Assembly: GCA_002887195.1 (NCBI GenBank)
Contig: PJAB01000671.1
Location: forward strand, 1-22,257
Length of the DNA stretch: 22,257 nt
DNA from: Chrysochromulina parva
Lineage: Eukaryota > Haptophyta > Prymnesiales > Chrysochromulinaceae
Direction: 5' to 3'
Below the pieces are notes generated by a model. The model was not told the DNA's origin. It worked only from the letters and a program-made list of their open reading frames with translations, and searched no databases. Of this stretch, positions 7,198-14,896 are shown in pieces. Both the position numbers and the translations under genes were made by a program. Every line of letters starts with the position of its first letter. Position 1 is the first letter of the stretch.

Positions 7198-9056
7198 ATG
7201 ACCAGCATCTCGACGCGCCCGAAGGCCCTGTCTGGCCAAGCAATAACTCGGTGTGCTTTTTCCGGCCTGAACATCCCACGGTTGTCATGCTCGAGCCGCG
7301 CTGCTCCCCTGGCGGCGTGTATCCCTGCTGAGAGCCTCTGCAAACGACTTCGGCCTGGCAGGATTGGCCAGCGCAACCCTGCCGAGTACAAGGCGACGAC
7401 GTCCGAGCGGCTCTCGTTTGCCATGCGCAGCCTCGTGGTGCGTGGCTCACCGCCACAGCCACAACCGTGCCTGAGGCAATCTCTCCCTGGCACAGTATCT
7501 CACGCGCCCCGCGCAACACTCTTTCTCGTCCGCTGCTGCGATGGCAGGGCCTGCCGGTGACCATCACGCTCAAGGGCGGCGGCCTGTTCGATGGCATCCT
7601 GAGCACGGGCTGGTGGGACGAGGCCGGATGCCCCGAGGACGCCAAGGGCAAGCAGGCCGGTGTGGTGATGAGAGTGGTGCGGCAGGTGGTCGGACCGGAG
7701 GAGCTCGTCGCCGAGGCCGTGGCTCGGCGCGTCTTCAGGCGCACCGACATAGTGAGCCTCGTCATCAAGGATGCCGACCTGTACAATGACGAGCGCACCG
7801 TCGTCGCGCGCTCGATCGGTGACGGAGTCCTCGCCGACACGGAGATCGAAGTGGCCGGCCGCGGTGCCGGCGAGGATCGAGAGCTTGTGAGGGCGACCAC
7901 GTGGCTGTCCGAAGACACGGCGCTGGACGCGGACCTGTCGATGAGCAAGGGCGGCTCGACGCGCAACTGGGACCAGTTTGCGGTCAACGAGCGCCTGGGC
8001 CATCGCTCGAATTACTCTGATGATTTGTATACGACGAAGCTCACTATGGACAAGTACACGCCCGAGCAGCTGGCCAAGGCACAAGCGATGGCGGCCGAGA
8101 TTGAGAAGAAGGGCTCGACGAATAAGCACGTGCTCGAGGAGCGTGGCCTCAAGGAGCTCGACGACAACGACGACGAGGACGAGGAGGCGAAGTATTCGAT
8201 GGTGCTCACGAGTGATGGCACCGACCCAACCCGCGCCGTCGTGAGCACCATCACGGCCCCGGCGACGCCCGCACTGCCGGCCGCACCGCCGGCCTCAGGC
8301 GGCTCGCCCTCGGTCGATGCGCCTGCCGCCGGGGGCGAGGCTCCCTCCAAACCTCCCTTGTCGATGAAGTCCAAGCTCAACGCGGCTGCGAAGGCCTTCG
8401 TGCCTGGCAAGCCGTACGGAGGCGCCGGAGCGGGCACTCCGGCCATGTCGGGCGCCATGTCGGGCGCCGACGCTGCCCTCTCGCCGCGGCTGCCGCCGCA
8501 ACCGCAGATGGTCCAGTACAGCGTCGCCTCGCCACCGCAGGCCATGATGTACACCATGCAGATGCAGCAGGCGCAGCAGCAGCAGCAGCAGCAGCCGCAG
8601 CAGCAGCAGCAGCAGCTGCAGCAGCGGATGGCGATGATGATGCCGCCGCAGCCGGGCGCGTCCGGCATGATGATGCCCGGCGCCGCACAGGTGCCGATGG
8701 GCTACATGGCTACTTTGCCCCAGATGCAGCCGGGAGTCATGCAGACCATGTCGGCGCCGGGCCCGTTCTTGAACATGGCCGGCGCCAACATGATGGGCAA
8801 GCCGCAGTCGCAGCAGACACCGCAGCAGCAGCAGCTGATGGTGCATCAGCAGCAGGCGATGGCGGCGCAGCAGCAGATGATGATGCAACAGCAGATGCAG
8901 CCGATGATGCAGCAGCAGATGCAGCAGCAGATGCAGCAGCAGCAGCAGCAGGCGATGCAGCCGGGGCGCCTGCCGATGGGCACGCCGATGGGCCAACCGC
9001 CGCAGGGCATGCCGCCTATGCGCCTCTCGATGCCGCCGGGCCAGAGGCCCTCGTGA
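7198..9056 (+). CDS. ATXN2: Ataxin-2 / Pbp1 ortholog (Lsm, LsmAD, PAM2, polyQ), two exons
   Basis: The model joins 7198-7437 and 7548-9056 to give 582 residues. Ataxin-2 proteins bind RNA and poly(A)-binding protein and act in mRNA stability, translation and stress granules. Splicing yields RLSFAMRSLV-GLPVTITL, the expected first strand of the Lsm domain (from about 72), which the unspliced frame lacks. RRTDIVSLVIKDADL (about 144-158) closes the Lsm part. LsmAD (about 177-265) includes DTEIEV, WDQFAVNERLG and SDDLYTTKL. A PAM2 motif, SKLNAAAKAFVPGKPY (about 355-370), is the docking site for the PABP MLLE domain. The C-terminal third is Met/Gln/Pro-rich with CAG-encoded polyQ, as in animal ataxin-2. 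The true start is uncertain: the first 60 residues do not resemble the family, and ATG 7198 is only the most upstream in-frame choice; a further 5' intron is possible. eIF3e follows on the same strand. Confidence 0.88.
7438..7547 (+). other. Intron in ataxin-2 (GTGCGT...GCAG, 110 bp, phase 0)
   Basis: The donor GTGCGT follows codon GTG at 7435-7437 and the acceptor atggcag ends at 7547. The intron has a pyrimidine-rich segment (about 7519-7533) before the acceptor. Removing it joins SLV to GLPVTITL and restores a normal Lsm start. The reading is by eye from splice consensus and protein-family fit. Confidence 0.78.
8563..8956. repeat. CAG-rich polyglutamine tracts in ataxin-2
   Basis: Two clusters of CAG codons lie at about 8563-8626 and 8808-8956. 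The longest pure run is around 8574-8594; others are broken by ATG, CCG and CTG codons, giving Gln/Met-rich segments typical of prion-like low-complexity tails. Confidence 0.85.
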
Positions 9057-9060
9057 GCCC

Positions 9061-9075
9061 GCCTCCGGTGGAGGC
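9061..9075. other. Perfect hairpin just after the ataxin-2 stop codon
   Basis: GCCTCC-GGT-GGAGGC is a 6-bp perfect stem with a 3-base loop, starting five bases after the TGA. It lies in the 294-base spacer before eIF3e. It may fold in the 3' UTR; no function is claimed. Confidence 0.4.
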
Positions 9076-9350
9076 CGAGCTCACTCTGGCCGAGGAACAA
9101 CGACCTCACGAGCGGCAGCAGTACCGTCAGCGGAGAACTTACTTAGCTGACGGAGCGGGAGCCTCGGAGGGTGATGCCGCGAACGATTTCCTCGGCAGCT
9201 CTGAGCGGCAGGAGCGATGCAGATCGTGGTGAGTACAGCAGCGGGCACGGGTCTTGTTGCGCCGACTCAACTCCTTGGCGTTGTATTTTAAGCTCGAGGG
9301 CACTGTGAATGTGTACAGACTGGTCACTTGCGAGTCGCGTGGCTTCGACG

Positions 9351-10652
9351 ATGGCCGCGACCTCAGCGTTCTCGTCGCACGACCTCACACCCACGATCGG
9401 CCGGTTCCTCGACCGCCACCTGTTGCTGCCGCTGCTCGATTTCCTCAGCTCGCGCGAGCTTGCCCCCAAGGATGACCTCGAGAAGGCGAAGCTGACCGTG
9501 CTCTTCAAGACGAACATGCTCGACCTAGCGGTAGACATTTACAAGGGTCTGAACTCGACGAGCGATGTGCCGGCGAGCATCGCGACGCGGCGCGAGGAAG
9601 TCCTCAGCAACATGAAGGCCCTTCAGGCCGAGGTCGAGCCCATCCTCGCCGTCGTCGGCGACCCGGGCCGCGTCGAGGAGCTAAAGCACAACCGCTGCTT
9701 CACGCAGGCGTACCTTGGGCAGCAGCTGAACATCACGCCGGCGCAGATCGAGGTGCTGCTGAAGTGGGCGAAATTTCTCTTCGAGTGCGGCAACTACGAG
9801 CAGGCCGCCAACCTGCTCGGCAGCTACCGGCTTCTCACGAGCGACTCCGACAAGGCCTTCTCGGCGCTGTGGGGCAAGCTCGCGGGCGAGATCCTCAACC
9901 GCGCGTGGGACGCGGCGCTTGAGGACCTGAACGCGCTGCGCGACGCGATTGACGCGCGCACGTCCACGCCGCCCGCGATGGTGCTGCAGCAGCGGTGCTG
10001 GCTCATGCACTGGGCCCTTTTCCTGCTCGGCAACCACACGAACGGGCGGGCGGTCGTCGCAGATCTTTTCCTGCAGGAGAAGTGGCTGCAGGCGCTGCAG
10101 ACGAACGCGCCGCACCTGCTGCGCTACCTCGCCGTCGCCGTCGTGACCAACCCGCGCCGGCGCGACAAGATGCGCGACCTCGTGCGCGTCATCGGCATCG
10201 AGCGCGCCAACTACTCCGACCCCATCACCTCCTTCCTCGAGGATCTGCACACGCGCGCCAACTTCGAAGACGCGCAGGAGCGGCTCAAGGCATGCGCGCA
10301 GGTGCTCGACCGCGACTTTTTCCTGTGCAACTCGGAGGTGCTCTTCCTCAAGGCCGCGCGCCTCTCCATTTTCGAGTCGTACTGCCGCATCCACGAGCGC
10401 ATCAACCTGGCGATGCTGGCGCAGAAGCTCGGCATGGAGCAGATCGCCGCAGAGAAGTGGATCGTCAAGATGGTGTCCGACGCGCAGCTGAACGCGAAGA
10501 TCGACTCGCAGAGTGGCCACGTCATCCTCGGCGTGCAGCCGCCTGACGTGTACCAGCAGGTCATCGAGAAGACCAAGGGCCTCTCCTTCCGCTCATACGT
10601 GCTCGCGCAGAACATCGAGAAGCGCTCAAGCGCCGCCGTCACTGCCGAGTGA
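9351..10652 (+). CDS. EIF3E: Eukaryotic translation initiation factor 3 subunit E (eIF3e/INT6)
   Basis: Starting at ATG 9351 the product is 433 residues, close to human eIF3e (445). It is the PCI-domain subunit of eIF3 that helps recruit mRNA to the 40S ribosome. Conserved strings in order: DLTPTIGRFLDRHLLLPLLDFL near the start, TNMLDLAVDIYKGL, KFLFECGNYEQAANLL, ALWGKLAGEILNRAWDAALEDL, QQRCWLMHWALFLLGNH, DLFLQEKWLQALQTNAPHLL, DPITSFLEDL, then the PCI/winged-helix end with AEKWIVKMV, LNAKIDSQSGHVILG and YQQVIEKTKGLSFRS. The open frame has an earlier ATG at 9309, but the extra 14 residues do not fit the family, and 9351 places the conserved DLT motif nine residues in. No intron is needed. It lies 294 bases downstream of ataxin-2, with its own promoter presumed there. 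Confidence 0.94.
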   Translation: MAATSAFSSHDLTPTIGRFLDRHLLLPLLDFLSSRELAPKDDLEKAKLTVLFKTNMLDLAVDIYKGLNSTSDVPASIATRREEVLSNMKALQAEVEPILAVVGDPGRVEELKHNRCFTQAYLGQQLNITPAQIEVLLKWAKFLFECGNYEQAANLLGSYRLLTSDSDKAFSALWGKLAGEILNRAWDAALEDLNALRDAIDARTSTPPAMVLQQRCWLMHWALFLLGNHTNGRAVVADLFLQEKWLQALQTNAPHLLRYLAVAVVTNPRRRDKMRDLVRVIGIERANYSDPITSFLEDLHTRANFEDAQERLKACAQVLDRDFFLCNSEVLFLKAARLSIFESYCRIHERINLAMLAQKLGMEQIAAEKWIVKMVSDAQLNAKIDSQSGHVILGVQPPDVYQQVIEKTKGLSFRSYVLAQNIEKRSSAAVTAE

Positions 10653-11596
10653 CCGTCGGCGTCGTGAGGTGAAGTCGCGCGGCGAGGGCTCGTGGGGCGT
10701 GGGTGCTGGCCATGCGGGGTCGTTGCCTGGAGTACTCCCAAGCGGACTGATGCGGCAGAGCGCGCGTGGGCCGACGTGGGCGAGCGCGTCGCAACGGGAC
10801 CACACGCTCGGACGAGTCCGTGTTCGACGTGACGATCGTCGAGCGTGCGACGAGCCGACGACCCGCGGTGACACTGAGTTCAAGGCTGTTCCTCGGAGCG
10901 TGCTTCATTTTGTATTTGGTTTTTATTGAACTTCGCATTGAGCACCCTTCAGCTTCACGGCTTCGGCCTTCGCGGCCCGTTCGCGCAACCGCGAACCGCG
11001 GGTCCGGACGCGGAACGGTTCGCAAACCGTAACGCGCAATCCGGCATTAATCCGCTATCCGGCTCATAATGCCAGGACGGAGGCAGGAGCCACGAGCGCT
11101 CGAGGTGTGTAGGTGATACAAGGCTGGGCCTGGGGCCCGACGTGGAACGGACGCGATGTTGCCCCCGGCCCCGCTCCCTGACGGACCGGTGCGGGCCGGG
11201 CGGGGTGCGACGTCGGGGCGGGTCGCGCGGCCTTGCGGGTCGGGTCGACGACCCTCGCCACGTGGCCGCGGTGGGCGGTCGTGGGCCGGGAAGACCGCGA
11301 CGACGCTCCTCACACTCACTCACACGACACAGGCCACACACAGAAACTCACGCACGTCGCTGCGACTCTCGCCCGTGATGCCACGACACACACATGCGTC
11401 TTGTCATGCGATCGTACAACACCGCGCCGAGGGGTGCTCGGCGGCTGATGCTCGGCGGCCCTGAGGCTGAGCGGCCTGCGGCCAGTCCTCCATGCGCGGT
11501 CCGCGCGCCGGGATTCAACCCCACCCGCCCAGCTGGCCTCGCCACACCGGCCTATAGGGAGATGATTCACTGTCACGCTCGCGGCCGAATGTTGGC
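10653..11596. other. Gene-free stretch with inverted repeats
   Basis: This 944-base region lies between two converging genes. Open frames on both strands lack family motifs and I call none. Two perfect inverted repeats are close together: GCGAACCG (10991-10998) with CGGTTCGC (11016-11023), and GGCATTA (11043-11049) with TAATGCC (11067-11073). An AT-richer block at about 10898-10945 may carry the eIF3e polyadenylation signal. A CA-rich stretch lies at about 11310-11350. No tRNA-like T-arm was found. Confidence 0.45.
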
Positions 11597-12132
11597 TCAC
11601 GAGCGACCGCGCCGCTTCGACCCCGAAGCCAGCATCGCAGCGCCCGGCGAGGCGAACTCGAGGGCGGCAAGCTCGGCGGACACGCGCTTGGAGACAACTT
11701 TGGGCGACTTCAGCCCTTTGGCCTGCGCACATGGAGAGCAGATCGCGAAGCGCGCGGTTAGAGCCGACGGCAGCAATGGTCAGGGCGGAATCGGCGAGGG
11801 GAGCCGCCGTTGAGATCGGGCTGGTGTGTGAGAGCCGCAAGCTGGCTCACCGGAGCGGGTGCAGGCGCGGGTGCGGGTGACTTGGCTGGTGACTTGGCAG
11901 GGGGCGTGGGTGACTTGGCGGCGGGCGCGGGCGACTTGGCCGCACGCTTCGGCTTACTGCTCGAGGCGGCGGCAGGTGCGGCGGGCGCAGCTGCAATGGG
12001 TGTGGGCGCTGCAGCAGCCGGCGTCGACTTATTGACCTTCTTAAAGATGAGCATGGCGACAAGGGCGACCACGATGACCACTGTGACGATCAAGGGGGCC
12101 AACGGATTGAGATTCGTGAGCGCGACGGCCAT
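11597..12132 (-). CDS. Small single-pass membrane protein with Lys/Pro/Ala-rich tail, two exons
   Basis: I do not recognise a family. The model joins 12132-11851 and 11722-11597 to give 135 residues. The start MAVALTNLNP leads into one membrane helix (about 11-30, LAPLIVTVVIVVALVAMLIF) followed by KK, so the tail is probably cytosolic. The tail holds several KSP units (AKSPAPAAKSPTPPAKSP). The second exon continues it as AKGLKSPKVVSKRVSAEL and ends SKRRGRS. Splicing is inferred: the unspliced frame runs to 11758 and loses the KSP character, whereas GTGAGC (11850-11845) to GCAG (ending 11723) restores it in phase 0. Of three in-frame ATGs (12213, 12159, 12132) only 12132 has purine at -3 and G at +4. 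It is divergent from the MYB gene. KSP repeats could be phosphorylation sites. Confidence 0.68.
11723..11850 (-). other. Intron in the small membrane-protein gene (GTGAGC...GCAG, 128 bp, phase 0)
   Basis: Read on the minus strand, the donor follows a CCG proline codon and the acceptor is TGTGCGCAG. After removal the frame continues with KGLKSPK and stops at TGA 11599-11597. The unspliced alternative ends at 11758 with PDHCCRRL. Confidence 0.65.
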
Positions 12133-12440
12133 TTCTTTACCCTTTGAGACGACCGACATGTAGGTGGTTTGAAGATGTGTGAATTTGCTGTGAACATGAA
12201 GACGACGAAACACTTACTTTGCGGTGAAAGGAACGTCACCCTTGCCAAGCCGAGATGACGTGTCTCCTGCAGAGAAAGTGTACAAGTTGTTAGGTTTCGC
12301 GTCAGCTCGCGTGAAGAACACACCACCTTCTCGCCGCCGCGGTCCCGCGAGTGGAGTGCAGCATTTTGTCTGCATCCTTGCCTGCCCGGGGGCACCCGCT
12401 TCGGAGACCAGTTGCCTGAGCGGTTACAGCTGTTTCCTCG
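12133..12440. promoter_or_regulatory. Divergent promoter, membrane protein / MYB, with paired ACGT-core sites
   Basis: This 308-base spacer separates two divergent starts. ACGTCA at 12233-12238 and TGACGT at 12256-12261 are the same bZIP-type half-site in opposite orientation, 17 bases apart. An AT-richer segment lies at about 12160-12225. A plus-strand frame from 12224 shows no domain. No gene is called. Confidence 0.4.
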
Positions 12441-13876
12441 ATGATGACCGGCAGCACCGTGAGCCCCGCGCCCCTCAACATCTCGCTCGACGATATCAAG
12501 CCTGGCGCAGACGCCGTCCTGGTCGCTTGCTTTTCTGGCAGCAACGCTCCGCCGCCCGAGGAATGTACATCACGTTCCAGCTACTGCGCGGCCGACATCT
12601 CTGCGGCGCTGTCGATGTCTTATCCGTCGCCAGACGCGCAGCAGCCGCACAGTCCCTCCTACGGCCTGGAGGAGATCGAAACCCCCAACAACGCCTCCTC
12701 GTCAACCGCCCCCTGGGTGGGCGCGACCGTTGTGGCGACGACGCCGTTGGCCAAGGCCGCGGTGCGGTGCGGTTCCAGCCTGGACGATGACGCCGCCGAT
12801 GCCGACGCGGCCGATGCTGCCGACGCGGCCGACGCTGACGGCGCGGCCGAAGCTGACGGCGCAAAGTCGGTGCGCAAGCAGGCGTGGAAGACGCACGAGG
12901 ACGCCCGGCTGCTCGAGCTGGTCGAGCTGCACGGCGCGTCCAACTGGTCGCGGATCGCGGCGGAACTGCCCTCGCGCATCGGTAAGCAGTGCCGCGAGCG
13001 CTGGCACAACCACCTCTCACCGAGTGTCAAGAAGGAGTCGTTCAGCGAGGATGAGGACAGGGCGATCATGGAGGCGGTCGCGGCGCACGGCACCAAGTGG
13101 GCTCACATCGTGAAGCTGATCCCGGGACGCACGGACAACGCCATCAAGAACCGGTGGAACTCGACGACGCGCCGCATGCTGCGCATCCAGCGGCGCTGCG
13201 GCGGCTCCGTGCCCGGGCTCGGAGATGTCGATCTCGCCCAGATGGACGCGCAGGCGATCGCCAAGCAGATGATAGCTCAGGGCGTGAGCGCGAGCGACGC
13301 GCAGCAGCCCAAGCCGCTGGCGAAGCGCAAGCTGAGTACGAGCACCAAGGGCGACAAGGGGGCGAGCGCCGCCGCTGCGGCCGGCGAGGGCGCCGAGGCT
13401 GCGGACGGCGCGACCGGCGAGGGTGCGGACGGCGCGACCAGCGCCGACAAGTCGACAGCCAAGGTGGCCAGGCGCGCGGTGGGCAAGGGGCCGCGCGGGA
13501 GTAAGAAGACGGACGGGCTCGCGCTGCTGCGCGCGGCGACGATGCGCTCGGCAGAGGACCAGAGCGGCGAGGGCGGCGAGGGCGGCGCGGACGGCGGCTC
13601 ACCGGACACGCAGCGGGCGCGCAGCCGCGGCAGCTCTGGACCGCCCTCATCCCCATCTTCGCCCGAGGGACCGTGGAAGCTCCCACAGAATTCGTGGAGC
13701 GATGGGCTCTCCCTCCTCGCCTCCTCGTCGGCCCAGGCGGAGACCACCTCGCCGCGCGCGCTGCGGGCGGCTTTCATGCTTGGCGGCGGCGGCGGCGGCA
13801 GCGGCGCGGCTTGCGGGCGGATGGCGGCCATCGCAGCCGCCGTCGGCATGAGCAGCGGCCTAATGGAGGTCGAGGT

Positions 13877-13914
<38 letters not shown>

Positions 13915-14072
13915 GCGGCGGCGGCGGCGGCGGCGGCGGCAGCGCGCCCGCGCCCGCCACGCCCGTGCACGCCGCCGGCCTCGGGGCGCGAGCGCCACGC
14001 GACGACGCCCCTCGCTCGCCACGTGTCATGGAGGCGGCATTGCTGCTTGGCGACGTCTTCGGCGCCCAGTGA
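12441..14072 (+). CDS. R2R3 MYB transcription factor (c-Myb-like DNA-binding domain)
   Basis: The 543-residue product carries two MYB repeats. R2 spans about 146-193 with tryptophans W149, W169 and W188 and the signature RIGKQCRERWHNHL; R3 spans about 197-245 with F201, W220 and W239 and LIPGRTDNAIKNRWNST. These match c-Myb/MYB3R-type repeats, which recognise YAACNG; R1 is absent. Phe replacing the first R3 Trp is normal in plant R2R3 proteins. The N-terminus (1-115) is Ser/Pro-rich, followed by an Asp/Ala run (115-140). The long C-terminus is low complexity: Ala/Gly/Glu, then 12 Ser and 9 Gly encoded by AGC and GGC triplets. It likely acts in the nucleus on cell-cycle or metabolic genes; targets are unknown. 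The start is the first of two adjacent ATGs, and no intron is needed. Confidence 0.92.
13878..13940. repeat. (AGC)12(GGC)9 trinucleotide tract in the MYB gene
   Basis: Twelve AGC triplets (13878-13913) run directly into nine GGC triplets (13914-13940), encoding polySer then polyGly. The same CAG/AGC repeat is read as Gln in ataxin-2 and as Ser here. Confidence 0.93.
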
Positions 14073-14129
14073 ACAGCAGTGAGGTCGACCGACCACGGTG
14101 TGAACAGCAGTGAGGTCGACCGGCCACGG
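14069..14129. repeat. 31-bp tandem duplication spanning the MYB stop codon
   Basis: Copies at 14069-14098 and 14100-14129 match over 30 bases with one difference (cgaccgacc versus cgaccggcc). The first copy contains the TGA stop of the MYB gene at 14070-14072; the second puts a TGA at 14101-14103. Confidence 0.92.
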
Positions 14130-14896
14130 CGGTGGCGGCGCACGGGGCACCACTCTCTCTCTGGCTGGCAGGTCCTAATTTGGGTCATAACATGAGCCGT
14201 GGCGTGGTGATACCGGCCGTGCCGTGGCGTGCATGCAAGGCGAGGTAGCCGTCGGAAGCGTCGATGCCGACCGCCATCATACAGTGTAGCATACAGTGTA
14301 CTAGGCGCTGCTGCATGCGTGGTGCTCTGAAGAGCAGGGGGTGGCCGCAAGCTCGCATTCGGATGCTTCGCGGTGGCCCCGTTGTAATCGTGTGTACGCG
14401 CGAGTACGTTGGCGGGGCTCTGGGCTGACAGTGGTGACTGCGCAGCTTGCAGCCCCCGCCCAGCGCAAGACACGCCTAGAGCGCCCCGTGTGTTCTCTGC
14501 GGCAGACTGCGCCCGTGCGCCGGCGGCGCTTGATGCACCAGCCTTGTCGCTTGTGGCCGCATTGGTCACGCGGGGTGCGGGTGCGAACACGAAAAACGAT
14601 GCGAGGCGACCGTCCGGTCCGATGCGAGGCGCAGGCGGATGATAAACACCTACGAAGATCGTATTTCCTTGGAAACGCCGGACGGGCAACATATGAACAT
14701 AACATTAACATCATGCTCGGAGTGCGAGATTGCCGATTGGCCGTCTGACGCTGGTCGGTCGGTACAACCACCCTTGACTTGAGGACACTTGATCGGGCGT
14801 ACCGCGACGTCTGTGGCTGTGCGTCTTGTAACGTGAACGTGAATCACAGCCTTTCATCAGTCATCACACTTCGTGAGAGGGCATTTTCCGTCATCA
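14073..14896. other. Spacer upstream of plastid gyrA
   Basis: This 824-base stretch holds the MYB 3' region and the gyrA promoter. Besides the 31-bp duplication there is an 11-base direct repeat catacagtgta at 14278-14288 and 14290-14300. TGCATGCA lies at 14230-14237 and TGCATGCG at 14312-14319. AT-richer patches at about 14690-14715 and 14830-14870 could be promoter. Open frames on either strand lack recognisable content and no gene is called. Confidence 0.45.

Noticed and set aside
8012..8668. Antisense frames opposite ataxin-2 rich in Cys, Leu or Ala
   Set aside because: Their composition is explained by the complement of CAG repeats; the plus strand carries clear Lsm, LsmAD and PAM2 signatures.
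11505..11530. A tRNA T-arm-like string (gggattcaacccc)
   Set aside because: Loop bases do not match the TTCRA consensus on either strand and no acceptor or anticodon stem could be paired around it.
11316..11840. A 174-residue minus-strand frame
   Set aside because: It overlaps the intron and exon 2 of the membrane-protein gene in another frame and has no family motif.
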